Of a stretch of 43,147 nt of DNA, positions 16,278 to 26,237 are shown piece by piece. A program made the translations under genes and the position numbers. Position 1 is the stretch's first letter, and the number at the start of each line of letters is the position of its first letter. The stretch is taken from NCBI GenBank assembly GCA_003235365.1, contig QJWJ01000311.1, forward strand, positions 1 to 43,147. Reading direction: 5' to 3'. This DNA is from Deltaproteobacteria bacterium. GTDB lineage: Bacteria > Myxococcota_A > Polyangia > Polyangiales > Polyangiaceae. The notes below the pieces were generated by a model. That model searched no databases, was not told where the DNA came from, and saw only the letters and a list, made by a program, of their open reading frames with translations.

Positions 16278-16982
16278 AGGTTAATCGCACGCGCCGTTGT
16301 GCCGCGCCGACCAGTGGCGCTGAACCCTGTGCGCCACGCGGCTCCGCCCTAGAAAAAAAGGTTCGCGCGAAGGGGCCGGGGGGGACAGCCACGCTCCGCG
16401 CGAACAAGCGGCATGTAGCAAGAAACCCGGGGCCATGACCAAACATTTTGCATCGGCGCAACGCTTGGGGTCGGTTCGCCGGTGCGACCTCGGGCGATTC
16501 CAGGATTCTCCGATAGCTCGAAGACAGCTCAACTTGGTCATCTCCTTCGGTGAATACCGGTAGTTCGTTGTTTGCCGGGTTGCTGTGCCGGGGCATCGCT
16601 TCAGAACTGTACTCAATCGGTTCAGTCACTCGCGTCTCACAACATGCTCATGTCTGTCTGAGGTGAGCGGTCGTTGCCGAGAGTTGACAGCCTTGCTCGT
16701 CCCTTGCGACTCGCCGTCCGAGCCGTTGGCGAAGTGCACGCGCGCATCCACGCCAGCAAATGAACGCGAAGGTGGCGTAGCCCAAATGAGCTAACTCGTT
16801 CTGGGCTGTGGTCGCTACTAAGACATGTCGTGCGTCAGCTGAACTGCCGAGCAAGCCTACGGTGGCGTCGTGCACCGTCTGTCTGGACTAGTTCCGATCG
16901 ACCGATTCTCCTGTATTCGGCGGTGGTTGCGAGCTCTGTTCCTCGCCGCCCAATGAGCTGCCGAAATCGCGGAGCGCACCCG
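16278..16982. other. 705-bp stretch without a supported gene
   Basis: Base composition is less G+C rich than the flanks, and no frame shows the strong G/C third-position bias of real genes here. The main element is a minus-strand terminator at 16345-16405. A minus-strand frame (16264-16629) is open but runs through that terminator. Either a decayed gene or a non-coding RNA could lie here. Confidence 0.5.
16345..16405 (-). terminator. Minus-strand Rho-independent terminator
   Basis: Read on the minus strand, GTTCGCGCG (16405-16397) pairs perfectly with CGCGCGAAC (16369-16361) around a 27-nt loop. It is followed at once by CCTTTTTTTC (about 16360-16351). The nearest known minus-strand gene ends at 16983, some 580 nt upstream, so the terminator belongs either to an unusually long 3' end or to an unrecognised transcript. 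Confidence 0.7.
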
Positions 16983-19900
16983 CTACGGTGTGCAGCGGAA
17001 GGACACGACACGGTGCTGTGACGGGTCGGCAACACCGAGCGGGATGCCGGCGTGACCCGGGCTGCTTGGTTTGGGTGGGCTGCTGCCTCTGGTTCTCGAC
17101 GAGCGCAAGTTTGCCGCGAGCTCCAAAACGCACAACTTGCCTTCGGTGACCAACACCTTCGCCGCGACTTCGTTGGCTCGTAGATGCCCAAACGGCTCCG
17201 CAAAGCTGAGTGTTCGTTGGCTGTCCGCTTTGGTGACTCGGCTCAGCGGAAGCGCCGACGAAACGAGCCAACCGACGTCTTCCGAGGTGCACGCGCTCGG
17301 TGACTCGTTCAGTGCTGCGCGCGACACGAAGATCGGCGCAGCGGGTTGATACTCCTCGTCGAGCGGATAGACGTACCAATCGCCGCGGAGCGAATGGACC
17401 AACACTCCCAGTCGCGTCGCATCCGAGGAGCGTATCAACGAAGCGACAGCGCCCTGTCCGACGGGAAAGTCCGCCACCTGCTCCAACTGTCCGCCGCGCA
17501 GTGCGTGAAGTTGCAGACGATTGCCTTCGCGCAGCGCCAGGTGCATCGTGCCGCCGATCATCGCCACCCCCGCCGGTTTGCCGACGTCGGCAACCACACT
17601 GCTTGCGATGGCCTTGTCCGCGGTCAAGAGGTGGAGCGACACGCCGAGCGGGCTTCCAATCCACAGCAGCCCGCTTTCTTCGTCCGGATCCAACGCTGCA
17701 AACCATTGAGTCGAGCGTCGACCGGCACGGTCGGAGCCGAAGACCTGCGCCGCCTGAACCCAGTCCGTCCAAGGGATTTGCGTCGGGGCTGTCGACCAGA
17801 CCGCTTCGGGGCGGAAACGTGTCGCGACCCGCACCAACCATGCGCCGCTCGTGCTCCAGGCTTGGCCCGGGTGGCCCCACGCGTACGCCCTGAACTCCAC
17901 GGGTTTGTCGAGCCCCATATCCATACGCAGCGCCGCGTCGTTGCGATGAGGGCCGTCGACGCCCCAGAAGGGCCGATAGGCGCCGCTGTCGATGTCCGAC
18001 TCTTTGGGGTTGGCCGGCAGCCCGCCACCAAATCCGACGGCGAGTCCGCGTCGCGGTTTCTCCCGTTCCCGTCTGGCAAAGGTGCGTTGGGTTTCACCGA
18101 GTGGTGACCACTGTTCACCTGTGGCATGGCAATCGAAATGCCAGTCGTTGAAGTTGGGTGGAGTCAGCGAGACTCGACCAGGAACGTCCGCTTCTGGCGC
18201 GCCGTGCTCGGAAGTGCCCGAGTCACCACCCGGAACGTCGTAGCCGATCCGTAGCCACGGTTCGTACGCGCAACCGACCGCGGAGCAGCCGAGCACCGGG
18301 CGCGTGCCGCCTTCGCGATGCAGGCGGGTCGGCGATTGGGGTTCCAGGGCCCGGGGGAGCATGACGCGCGTCCAGCTGAATCCGTGGTCCGTCGTTTGCC
18401 AGCCGACTCCTGATGCAGAGACTTCGAGCGCGAAGCGGCCTGCCAAGGCGGCGCGACCCAAATCGCCGCGTTCACTCGACGCCGTTTTGGGTAGAACGAC
18501 GGTACCATCGAGCTTCACCTTGACGCCGACGTAGTTGGCGCCCGCAGCGATCCAAGTGGCGATGCTTCCGTCGGCCACTTCAGTGGCGCCGTCGAGCCAC
18601 AGTCCCAGTGTGAGCAGGTTTTCGAGGGATTCGGTCGTCTCGGGGACCTTCAGCAAATGGGTTTCCGGTTGGCGGCCTGCCAACAGGCTCAGTCTTCCCG
18701 GGGCTCCTGGGCGTGGAGGGACCAAAACCGCCACACGTCCGTCGTGCAGCGCAACGACTCGTTCGGCGCCGACGTCACCTTCGACCCGAATTTCGCGCGT
18801 CGCAGCTCCGTCGCTCACGACGCAGTAGGCTTGGCCTCCAGCCTTCGACATGCCAGCCCCCGATTCGCACGAGCCAGCGACGACGAGTAACCCGTTGCCG
18901 CTGATCGATACTTGCCGTTCCTTTTCGAAGCGAACGACTTCGGTCAACTCCAACGGCGAGTCGAGTCGATGGATGCTCGTTCCAAGTCCGGGCTCGCTGC
19001 ACACGAAGCCGATCGCTGCACCGAAACGCGCTGCCCGGCACGGTAAGTGTCCTCGGTATGCGTCGGGCCGGTGGTCGAGCAGCTTGCCGTCCGCCAGATT
19101 GACTTTTCCCAAGGCGCCGTTGGTCGCAACCACGGCGGTCTTGCCGTCCAGCGGCCAACCGTACAACACCGCCTCCCGCAATGGCCTCGAACCCAGTGGC
19201 AGTAGCATGGGCTGCGGCGCCGGTGATGGGTCGACGGTGCCAGCTGAACTCTGGGGAAGAACGCGCTCGTTGAAGCTCGCAAACGCCGCGCCGGGGTCTG
19301 AGAACCCGCCGCGAACGACTTCTCCGTTGGGAGCGATCCGATAGCTGCCGTCCTTGTGCTCCACCAAGACGGCGCCGTCTCGCACCTCGAGCGCGACAGA
19401 CGTGGAATGCGTCGGGACTCGGTGCCAGGTCGTGCCTGCGTCGAAGGTGGCGAGCAGACCGCGAACATCGGTGTCGACGACGCCAAACCATTCGTCCACG
19501 AAGGCCAGCGAATCGTAGGAGTGGCTGGCGGGAAGCGGTCCGAGGTCCGTCAGTTTTCCCGTTTCGAGGTCGAACGCTGCCAGTTCATGGGTGTGAGCCA
19601 GTTGCGCGTACAACCGATCGAAGCCGGGAACCAGACGTTCCACACGCTCGGATATCGTCGCGACGGGCCGGGCGTCGGCGAGCCAGGTGTCGGCGCGCCA
19701 CACGAGCGTCTCTCCCGACACCTCACTGGTGAATAGGTACCCGCCGCCGAGGCGCTGGGGTAGCTGGACGGCTTGGACCTCCCCGGTGGGAAACAGTTGC
19801 CGCGCTTGCTGGAGCCTGCCGTCAGGCCAATCCAACACGCGCACCCCCTCGCGGATCAGGCGACGCAGCCCATGGTCGTCCAGGTCGTCGGAATCGGCGT

Positions 19901-20204
19901 TGACCGATTCCGGGAGCAACTGCCATCGCGCTGGCTGCGCGAACGCGGGGGCCGTTGAGGCGAGACCTTTGACCGTCAGTGAAGGACGCGGTGTGGTGCT
20001 GTTGGCCGGCGCGGGAGGCGTGCAGGCGACCACACTGGCGGCGAGCAGCCCTGCCAAAGGCAACGCACCGCAGCTCGCGCCCGACGACCGAGGCCGCGAT
20101 TTTCCCGCGGCGCGGCGACGCCGCGCCTGATCCCCCCGCTCCACGGGAGTTACGCTCGGTTGCGCCGTCGCTTCCGCCCGCAAAGTTGCTGCGCCGTCCG
20201 TCAT
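16983..20204 (-). CDS. Very large lipoprotein with BNR/Asp-box type repeats
   Basis: 1073 aa from ATG 20204; the frame is open further upstream only because it lies antisense to nadA. A long basic N-region precedes a lipobox (ASVVAC), with lipidated Cys at 61. The mature protein is rich in short beta-type stretches. Asp-box-like motifs [10 protein letters not shown] (about residue 256) and [10 protein letters not shown] (about 606) point to one or more beta-propellers of the BNR/YCF48-like kind. It is probably an outer-surface or periplasmic binding protein. No enzyme signature seen. Divergent from nadA. Confidence 0.8.
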   Translation of the reverse strand: MTDGAATLRAEATAQPSVTPVERGDQARRRRAAGKSRPRSSGASCGALPLAGLLAASVVACTPPAPANSTTPRPSLTVKGLASTAPAFAQPARWQLLPESVNADSDDLDDHGLRRLIREGVRVLDWPDGRLQQARQLFPTGEVQAVQLPQRLGGGYLFTSEVSGETLVWRADTWLADARPVATISERVERLVPGFDRLYAQLAHTHELAAFDLETGKLTDLGPLPASHSYDSLAFVDEWFGVVDTDVRGLLATFDAGTTWHRVPTHSTSVALEVRDGAVLVEHKDGSYRIAPNGEVVRGGFSDPGAAFASFNERVLPQSSAGTVDPSPAPQPMLLPLGSRPLREAVLYGWPLDGKTAVVATNGALGKVNLADGKLLDHRPDAYRGHLPCRAARFGAAIGFVCSEPGLGTSIHRLDSPLELTEVVRFEKERQVSISGNGLLVVAGSCESGAGMSKAGGQAYCVVSDGAATREIRVEGDVGAERVVALHDGRVAVLVPPRPGAPGRLSLLAGRQPETHLLKVPETTESLENLLTLGLWLDGATEVADGSIATWIAAGANYVGVKVKLDGTVVLPKTASSERGDLGRAALAGRFALEVSASGVGWQTTDHGFSWTRVMLPRALEPQSPTRLHREGGTRPVLGCSAVGCAYEPWLRIGYDVPGGDSGTSEHGAPEADVPGRVSLTPPNFNDWHFDCHATGEQWSPLGETQRTFARREREKPRRGLAVGFGGGLPANPKESDIDSGAYRPFWGVDGPHRNDAALRMDMGLDKPVEFRAYAWGHPGQAWSTSGAWLVRVATRFRPEAVWSTAPTQIPWTDWVQAAQVFGSDRAGRRSTQWFAALDPDEESGLLWIGSPLGVSLHLLTADKAIASSVVADVGKPAGVAMIGGTMHLALREGNRLQLHALRGGQLEQVADFPVGQGAVASLIRSSDATRLGVLVHSLRGDWYVYPLDEEYQPAAPIFVSRAALNESPSACTSEDVGWLVSSALPLSRVTKADSQRTLSFAEPFGHLRANEVAAKVLVTEGKLCVLELAANLRSSRTRGSSPPKPSSPGHAGIPLGVADPSQHRVVSFRCTP

Positions 20205-20391
20205 TGAGCCGCTGGGGAACCTAACACGACTCGCTCGGCGTCGTGATCCCGAACGCGGCGCGGTACTTCCGAGTTTTTCTGCCAACATACGACCAAACTC
20301 GTCGACGCGGATGCCGGGGTCGAGTCCGGTCCTGCTCGGCTCGGGGCGTTTGGCCAGCGCACGGGGATCGACACCGCCGGTCAGTGGGATT

Positions 20392-21390
20392 ATGTCTCCG
20401 ATCCCCATGATTCCCGCTACAGCCCACGCGGCCGACGTCCGAACGGACCTGGCGAGCCTCGACTTGGATGAAGAGATCCGTCGCCTCAAGAAGGAGCGCA
20501 ATGCGGTTTTGCTCGCCCACTACTACCAGGAGGGGGAGATCCAGGACCTGGCCGACTTCATTGGCGACTCGCTGCAGCTGGCACGACAAGCCAAGGAGGC
20601 AGCTGCTGACGTCATCCTTTTCGCTGGCGTGCACTTCATGGCGGAGACTGCCAAGATCCTCAACCCGACTAGTCGCGTGCTGGTGCCGGACATGGCTGCC
20701 GGCTGCTCCCTCGCCGACGGCTGTCCCATCGATCGCTTCAAGAAATGGCAGGAACGTCATCCTGGTGCAGTGACGATCAGCTACATCAACTGTTCGGCGG
20801 AAGTCAAAGCGGCGAGCGACTACATCGTCACGTCGAGCAATGCCGTGCAGATCGTCCAGGCGATGCCGAAGGATGTCACGATCTTGTTCGCACCGGATCG
20901 CAACCTCGGCCGCTACGTGATGAAGCAGACAGGTCGCGAGATGGTGCTGTGGCCGGGGAGCTGCATCGTTCACGAAACGTTCAGCGAGCGGCGGTTGATC
21001 GAACTGCGGCAGAAGAACCCCGGCGCGAAGATCATCGCTCACCCCGAGTGCGAAGAGGGCCTGTTGAACATGGCGGACTTCATCGGCTCGACGGCGGCGT
21101 TGCTCCGTTACGTCCAAGACGACTCGGCCGATTGCTTCATCGTCGTGACCGAGTCGGGGATCCTCCACGAGATGGCCAAGCGCGCCCCGTCCAAACGACT
21201 GATCGCCGCCCCGCCCAACAACGAGAGCTGCAACTGCAACGAGTGCCCGTTCATGAGGTTGAATACGCCGGAGAAGGTCTATCTGGCGCTGCGCGATCTG
21301 TCGCCAGAGCTACTCATGGACGAGCAGGTGCGCGAAGCCGCCGCCAAGCCGATCGAGCGGATGTTGGATCTGAGTCGCTCGATTCGTTGA
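20392..21390 (+). CDS. nadA: Quinolinate synthase
   Basis: 332 aa from ATG 20392 (ATG 20407 is also possible). Family segments: [39 protein letters not shown], then three Cys regions ([33 protein letters not shown]) holding the ligands of the oxygen-sensitive [4Fe-4S] cluster. It condenses iminoaspartate with dihydroxyacetone phosphate to quinolinate in NAD synthesis. No nadB or nadC in the window. The short divergent region with the lipoprotein gene contains a modest inverted repeat (CACGAC 20224-20229, GTCGTG 20239-20244). Confidence 0.97.
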   Translation: MSPIPMIPATAHAADVRTDLASLDLDEEIRRLKKERNAVLLAHYYQEGEIQDLADFIGDSLQLARQAKEAAADVILFAGVHFMAETAKILNPTSRVLVPDMAAGCSLADGCPIDRFKKWQERHPGAVTISYINCSAEVKAASDYIVTSSNAVQIVQAMPKDVTILFAPDRNLGRYVMKQTGREMVLWPGSCIVHETFSERRLIELRQKNPGAKIIAHPECEEGLLNMADFIGSTAALLRYVQDDSADCFIVVTESGILHEMAKRAPSKRLIAAPPNNESCNCNECPFMRLNTPEKVYLALRDLSPELLMDEQVREAAAKPIERMLDLSRSIR

Positions 21391-21442
21391 ACGCACGAGC
21401 AGTGCTGCGTGGGACCTCCTCTGGGGCACGGCACGACCCGGC

Positions 21443-21661
21443 TCAACCCCGTCCGCGCAGCCACAAGTTGAGCAGAATGGTCAGCACGATGCTCACCACG
21501 ATGCTGCTCACGACGGGAAAGTGGAACGTCGTGTTCTTGCCACGCAGCACCAAATCGCCCGGGAGGCGGCCGAGGCCCAGTTTGTCGCCGAGTAACAGCA
21601 CGGCGCCCGCGAGTGCGATTACCGCACCGAGGACGATCAGCAACTTGCCGAATTGATTCAC
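21443..21661 (-). CDS. DUF2905 small membrane protein
   Basis: 72 aa from GTG 21661 (VNQFGKLLIVLGAVIALAG). The longer open frame to 21871 is not coding-like, and the family is only about 70 aa. Two membrane spans (about 4-22 and 46-67) are separated by LGRLPGDLVLRGKN, the family's conserved loop. Function unknown. There is no clear Shine-Dalgarno. It points toward nadA, convergent with it. Confidence 0.85.
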   Translation of the reverse strand: MNQFGKLLIVLGAVIALAGAVLLLGDKLGLGRLPGDLVLRGKNTTFHFPVVSSIVVSIVLTILLNLWLRGRG

Positions 21662-21886
21662 ACGGGAAACTTGCCGCTCGGCAATCGTCGGTGCAAGGGG
21701 CAGGCGGCGAGCCGGGAAGCGCAGGGTCGGCGGCGGCTCCGTATGAGGCCAATCGACCGCAGCCGTCGGTGACAGAGCCTCGTGAGCGTCGAGGCGTGTC
21801 GGGATCCGCCCGATTGTCGGGCAGCGTGGGGTGAGACGCTCCCTTTTTCGCATCGGGTTTGCCCTCAGCATTGCTATCGTCGGCGG

Positions 21887-22306
21887 ATGCTCTCCGACAA
21901 GATCGTTTCATTCGTGATGACCGCCGACGGGCTGATCACCGTGGACGTCAAAGATCGGCTGCGTCAGGTGAGGAAGCTGTTGACTCAACACCCCATCCAC
22001 CACCTTCCAGTCCTCGACGGTAACAAGCTCGTGGGGATCATCAGCCCGACGGACTTGTTGCAACTCGGCATCGATGTCGAAGAAGGGGGAGACGACGTGC
22101 CCGATTCGGTGTGGGATGGGCTCGGAGTCGACAAGGCGATGGAGACCAGCTTGGTCACGTTGCATCCTCGCGATTCGCTGCTTCACGCCGTGGAGCTGCT
22201 GGTCAAGGAACGCTTCAGCTCGCTGCCGGTGGTGGACGAATTCGGAGAGTTGGTCGGCATCCTCACCACGCGCGATCTGCTGCGGTTGATGATCGAAGAA
22301 GGCTGA
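21887..22306 (+). CDS. Tandem CBS-domain protein
   Basis: 139 aa from ATG 21887, two CBS domains and nothing else. The first spans about 8-62 (HHLPVLDGNKLVGIISPTDLL), the second about 80-137 (SLPVVDEFGELVGILTTRDLL). Such Bateman modules bind adenine nucleotides or similar ligands and regulate partners. It ends MIEEG at a stop codon that lies within a 26-bp tandem duplication. No partner enzyme is adjacent. Confidence 0.9.
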   Translation: MLSDKIVSFVMTADGLITVDVKDRLRQVRKLLTQHPIHHLPVLDGNKLVGIISPTDLLQLGIDVEEGGDDVPDSVWDGLGVDKAMETSLVTLHPRDSLLHAVELLVKERFSSLPVVDEFGELVGILTTRDLLRLMIEEG

Positions 22307-22338
22307 TTCCTCTGATGATCGAAGAAGGCTGATTCCTC
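22287..22338. repeat. 26-bp perfect tandem duplication over a stop codon
   Basis: The unit beginning TGATGATCGAAGAAGG and ending GATTCCTC occurs at 22287-22312 and again at 22313-22338, with no mismatch. The first copy encodes the last residues and stop of the CBS protein; the second repeats them outside the frame's end. Confidence 0.95.
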
Positions 22339-22423
22339 GAAGCCGTTCACGCCAGAAGAGCCATGGGGCACCTCGCGGTGCGTTTCGCGCCAGCTATGCC
22401 CGGTGCGGCCGACGTTGCTCGGC

Positions 22424-22882
22424 TCACATCGGTGATGCCGCGAGCACCGCGGCGAGTGATTCGCCGGAGCGGGGACCCGTTGCACTGAGCTGGGCATGGC
22501 GAGGCGTTCGCGAAAGCTCGACGACCAGCGCGTCGCCGCCCAGGGCCTCGATGTAGGGCCCGCCCCATTCGACGATCACCACGGCGTCGTTTCTCGCTGC
22601 CTCCAGACCGAGATCGGCGACCTGCTCTGGGCCGTTCAGGCGATACAGATCGGCGTGGACGATCTTTGGTTTACAGTCCAATTCCTGGATCAACGCGAAG
22701 GTCGGACTCGTGACGCGGTGTTCGCTGTGGAGCCCGAGGGCTCTGCAGAGCGCGCGCACGAGAAAGGTCTTGCCGGCGCCGAGCGGACCGACGAGTACGA
22801 GCAGATCGCCGGGCCGCGCTTGATGTGCCAGGGCGCGAGCCAGGAGTCGAGTCGCGCGACGATTGGGCAAATCCACGATCAT
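22424..22882 (-). CDS. tsaE: tRNA threonylcarbamoyladenosine biosynthesis ATPase TsaE
   Basis: 152 aa from ATG 22882 (MIVDLPNRRATRLLARAL). Walker A GPLGAGKT at 32-39, switch-like VTSPTFALIQEL at 58-69, HADLYRL, and the conserved IVEWGG. TsaE hydrolyses ATP to drive the TsaB-TsaD complex that makes t6A in ANN-decoding tRNAs. Its ATG overlaps the stop of the upstream lipoprotein gene by four bases, so it is translated from the same mRNA. tsaB and tsaD are not in the window. Confidence 0.95.
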   Translation of the reverse strand: MIVDLPNRRATRLLARALAHQARPGDLLVLVGPLGAGKTFLVRALCRALGLHSEHRVTSPTFALIQELDCKPKIVHADLYRLNGPEQVADLGLEAARNDAVVIVEWGGPYIEALGGDALVVELSRTPRHAQLSATGPRSGESLAAVLAASPM

Positions 22883-24744
22883 CTGGGGTTCACCGTGAGC
22901 TTCCTGATCAGCTTGTGATCGGGGCCAAATCGGGCCGATGTCGAAGACCACAGCTCGTCCGACTGGTATTGGATGAGCGCTTGGCGAATGCGCCCGTGAT
23001 AGGTCGACACCTTTTCCGCGTCGTCGAGGCGAACTTCGGGCAGTGGCGAGAGCACCTCGAGCGCAATCTGCGCCACGTCCCTCCCCAGAGTTTCGAACCA
23101 AGTCGGTTTTCGTCCAAATTGTCGTTCGAAGGTAGCCAAGCCAGGAACGTCGGCATCGCCCAATGGAAAGCGCCCAGCGCTCAAGACCGCCGAGTTGGAG
23201 TACTGGGTGGATGTAGACTGTGCATCGAGGCCCAGTCCTACCCACGGGTGGTAGTCGCGCGCCAGGCATTGCTCGATGACGGGGCCTACGCAGGCAGGAC
23301 CTGCGACGAACAGCAATCCGCCGACGCCGTCTTGCACCCACTGCGCGACGGGAAACGGCGCCGTGGTCAGCGCAGACGGCAAGCAGCGCGTCGGATCGCC
23401 ATCGATCGGCAGCAGGCTTCCGCCGCCGGTCTTGGCAAAGGCGTCGGCGAGCGCTCGACGTTCCTGTTCGACGGAGACGCCGACCTCGAAGACGTACTTG
23501 CTTTCGAACTCGCCGGGATTGAGTAGCAGCACTGGCGCTCGCGTGCGCTCCGCATAGCGAGCGGCAGCCCGTGCACTCGACGGCGTCACACCCGCGACCA
23601 ACAGGGCGGCGCCTCGCGCCGACAATTCTGCGAGCGCATCGAGTGGATTCTCGGTCTCTTCCTCGAAGGTGAGTTGCAGGCTGCCGAGGGTGTCTCCGAC
23701 GTACCCGATGGTTGCGGTGAAACCCGTTGCAATCTCGTTGGAGCGCCGTCGCGCCGTTTCGTCGCTGGTACTGAGCAGCAAACCCACCGTTCTTCCGGCA
23801 ATCGTTGCCGGGGGTTCGCCGCCGGCAGCGAGGCGCAACAGCTCTGCCGACTCGGGGCCGACGGCGAGGGATGGATTCTTGTCGACGACACGCGCCGCGA
23901 GTTGGGCGTCCTTGTCGCGGAGTGCGTCGTGGGCCAGCTGCTTGGAGACGGCCTGGTAAAGCCACACCTTGTGCGCGTAGCGCTGCGGATTGCGGGTACG
24001 GTCCGGGTCGTCCGTCTTGGGTTCGAGGGAGTCGAGTGCTCGTTCGACGTACTGCTGCGGCATGTGCCGCAAGCGCGATGCGATCGATTCTCGAATCGCG
24101 CTGCGGTCCCGAGGGTTCGCTTGCTCGATCCAATCGACCATGTACGCCATGGCCTCGGAGTAGAGATTGGCGTCGAGCGCTGCGATGACGAGCTGTTCGG
24201 TCGCCAAAAAGCGTTCGACCGGGTCGATGATCTTACCCTGGAGTTGTCTCAGGATGCGAATCGCCTCGAGCGGCTGTCCGTGCTCGATCAGCAACGCCGA
24301 TTCGACGACTCGACTGAAGTCGCGTGCCGTTCCCGTTGGGCCCCGTCGCGTTTTTTCGATCAAGCGCCGCGCCTCGACCAGTTCGCCCTTTTGGATCAAT
24401 ATCCAGGCGAGATACGTTCGCGCCAGCCGCGTCTGGTCGTCCACGGGATAGCGCTGGACGAACGCGCGAAGCTCGCCTTCGAGTTGGTTGCGCTCTTCGG
24501 GGCGCCGGGTGTGCCAAGCTTGGCTCAACCGTCGAAATTGGCGTTGGGCCTCGGCGTTTCCTGCCAGTGCCGGGGCGGGAGCGGCGGTTGGATTCGAACT
24601 GCTACTGCAGCCCGACACGGTCAGCGTCGACGCGACGGCAATGCGCGTTGCGACGATGACGAGAATCTGCAGCGCGGTTGCTCCTGTTCGGGGCGATCGA
24701 TGACTGTCGCGCGTTGCGTGACCGGGCCTGATTCTCGAGTTCAT
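22879..24744 (-). CDS. LpoA/LppC-like lipoprotein (helical repeats plus type I binding-protein fold)
   Basis: 621 aa. Lipobox LTVSGC with Cys46. Residues about 60-300 are helical TPR-like repeats (ARTYLAWILIQKGELVEARRL and similar). About 315-600 look like a type I periplasmic binding protein (TVGLLLSTSDETARRRSNEI, then APVLLLNPGEFES). This order is that of LppC/LpoA, the outer-membrane activator of penicillin-binding proteins in enterics. The similarity here is in architecture, so cell-wall function is an inference. It is the first gene of a two-gene unit with tsaE. Confidence 0.8.
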   Translation of the reverse strand: MNSRIRPGHATRDSHRSPRTGATALQILVIVATRIAVASTLTVSGCSSSSNPTAAPAPALAGNAEAQRQFRRLSQAWHTRRPEERNQLEGELRAFVQRYPVDDQTRLARTYLAWILIQKGELVEARRLIEKTRRGPTGTARDFSRVVESALLIEHGQPLEAIRILRQLQGKIIDPVERFLATEQLVIAALDANLYSEAMAYMVDWIEQANPRDRSAIRESIASRLRHMPQQYVERALDSLEPKTDDPDRTRNPQRYAHKVWLYQAVSKQLAHDALRDKDAQLAARVVDKNPSLAVGPESAELLRLAAGGEPPATIAGRTVGLLLSTSDETARRRSNEIATGFTATIGYVGDTLGSLQLTFEEETENPLDALAELSARGAALLVAGVTPSSARAAARYAERTRAPVLLLNPGEFESKYVFEVGVSVEQERRALADAFAKTGGGSLLPIDGDPTRCLPSALTTAPFPVAQWVQDGVGGLLFVAGPACVGPVIEQCLARDYHPWVGLGLDAQSTSTQYSNSAVLSAGRFPLGDADVPGLATFERQFGRKPTWFETLGRDVAQIALEVLSPLPEVRLDDAEKVSTYHGRIRQALIQYQSDELWSSTSARFGPDHKLIRKLTVNPR

Positions 24745-25006
24745 TGAGCGGAGGGCGACGAGGGAGGGGGATTGCCGTGCCCCTGGGAGGCCTCGCGGGG
24801 ACGAGGATGGTTCACGTCAGCTCTCGCGGTGGGCAATGTGCTGATCGACAATCGGATTTGCTCAGCTCGAGCACCGATCTGTGAGGGCGTTTTTGGGGGC
24901 TGCGTTCTGCATCACTTGCTCGCAGCGCGGTGCGCTGGGTATTTGGGCGCAAGGTACTTGATTTGTCGCGGCAATCGAGCTGACTGCTGCGCTGGGAGTC
25001 GCATCG

Positions 25007-25735
25007 TTGGTGGAAGAAGTGTTGAAGAGCACCGGTGGTCGGGCATTGGGCAATGGGGTTTGGGTCCGTCGAACCGCCCGGGGCTGCGCTTGGTTGGTCG
25101 TCGGGCTCGGCGCCGTTCATCTTTCGACAATTGTGCGAGCCACGCAAGACCGCAACCGCTTCGAGGTGTTGCTCGGTTGGGCCGCACCGCCCTGGTCGGC
25201 GGTCTGGCTGCCCACGGCGATCGTCGTCGCGGCGCTGTTGCACGTCGCGCTGTCGGTTTGGTGGCGAAGGCTGTCGCGAATGCAATCGTTACCTTCGGGC
25301 GATGATCGAGCGGCAGCTCGAGTCACGCTACGCTCCACGCTCGGGTGGTGCGGTACCGTCGCATTGTTGGCGACCACGCTGTCAGGGCACCTGGGTGTTT
25401 TCGGTGACTACGATCGACTCTGTGCGGTTCTGTCTGCGACCCAGTGGGGGGTTCCGTTGCCGGCCGTTTTCGTCCTGCTCGTGTGCGCTGGGTGGTTTGC
25501 CCATGTTGGGCTCGGATTGGACGCGTGGCGGCGCGAGCGTGTTGCCGTCCGTGATGCGCAGGGCGTCGCTTCGCAGCCCGATGGCGGGCGGCCCGGTGGC
25601 TCCGCAACGGCCGAGCCACTGCTGCTGCGCTCGAACTGGGGCGCTTGGGGGATCGCCACGCTGAGCGTTTTAGGCTTCGTTTTCGCTCTGGTAGCAGTGC
25701 TGAGGCTCGCTACGGGAAGCGGCTCGTTGTGGTGA
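25007..25735 (+). CDS. Five-helix membrane protein resembling di-haem cytochrome b subunits
   Basis: 242 aa from TTG 25007 (GTG 25010 is an alternative). Five spans at about 27-43, 65-86, 110-131, 150-172 and 212-235. Helices one to four each contain one His (38, 79, 128, 166), the layout of the b558-type anchor of succinate dehydrogenase/fumarate reductase, where four His bind two haems. The motif AHVGLGL at 165-171 is shared with the protein at 3015-3434. No sdhA or sdhB genes are nearby, so the assignment rests on topology only. The 262 bp upstream contain nothing I recognise. Confidence 0.6.
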   Translation: MVEEVLKSTGGRALGNGVWVRRTARGCAWLVVGLGAVHLSTIVRATQDRNRFEVLLGWAAPPWSAVWLPTAIVVAALLHVALSVWWRRLSRMQSLPSGDDRAAARVTLRSTLGWCGTVALLATTLSGHLGVFGDYDRLCAVLSATQWGVPLPAVFVLLVCAGWFAHVGLGLDAWRRERVAVRDAQGVASQPDGGRPGGSATAEPLLLRSNWGAWGIATLSVLGFVFALVAVLRLATGSGSLW

Positions 25736-25784
25736 CGAGAAGCGGGCTGACACTCCGCGGGAAAGCCGCTATAAGCGCCGCCTC

Positions 25785-26219
25785 GTGCCGGACTGCTATT
25801 TCTTGACGGTTTGTGGCGGTTCGTCCGTTGACCAACACAGCAACAACGTGAGCCTCTTCAATCTTGTGGAACAGGTTAACGTCAATCCCAACGCACGTCA
25901 GCTCCCACGCGGCTTGCTGCCCCTCGAGATCCACGCCTACTGGAGTCTGACGCCCGGACAGGTGGGGGAGGAGTTCGAAGCGCGTTTCGTGCTCGTGGCA
26001 GATACCGGCCTGGAAACGTCGAGCTCGACGTTCAAGCACCGCCCGGTCACCCGCCGATTCCGCAGCCGTACCATGGGCGTGCCGTACCCGCCGGTGTTCG
26101 GCGAGTACACGCTGCACGTCGATTGGCGAGTGACGGACGATGAGCCCTGGCGTCGCACCCCCGTCCGCTGGCCGTTGAGCATTCGCGCCGGGGAGCCCAA
26201 ACCCCCGGTAACACACTGA
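25785..26219 (+). CDS. DUF6941-like protein, hypothetical
   Basis: 144 aa from GTG 25785. It begins PDCYFLTVCGGSSVDQHSNN and continues with alternating beta-type segments (LEIHAYWSL, FEARFVLVADTG, GEYTLHVDW). This resembles the DUF6941 family of small predicted beta-sandwich proteins of unknown function; I am moderately sure. It lacks a signal peptide. folB starts 18 bp after its stop, so they probably share a transcript. Confidence 0.65.
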   Translation: MPDCYFLTVCGGSSVDQHSNNVSLFNLVEQVNVNPNARQLPRGLLPLEIHAYWSLTPGQVGEEFEARFVLVADTGLETSSSTFKHRPVTRRFRSRTMGVPYPPVFGEYTLHVDWRVTDDEPWRRTPVRWPLSIRAGEPKPPVTH

Positions 26220-26237
26220 GCGTCTTCGGGAATCATC

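Noticed and set aside
16264..16629. Minus-strand frame of 121 codons
   Set aside because: It runs through the terminator at 16345-16405, has weak codon bias and no ribosome binding site.
24590..24615. tRNA-like T-loop sequence (GATTCGAAC)
   Set aside because: It lies inside the LpoA-like gene, with no flanking acceptor stem or anticodon arm.
24772..25305. Plus-strand frame of 177 codons
   Set aside because: It overlaps the membrane protein at 25007-25735 in another frame; the Cys/Arg-rich composition is not protein-like.
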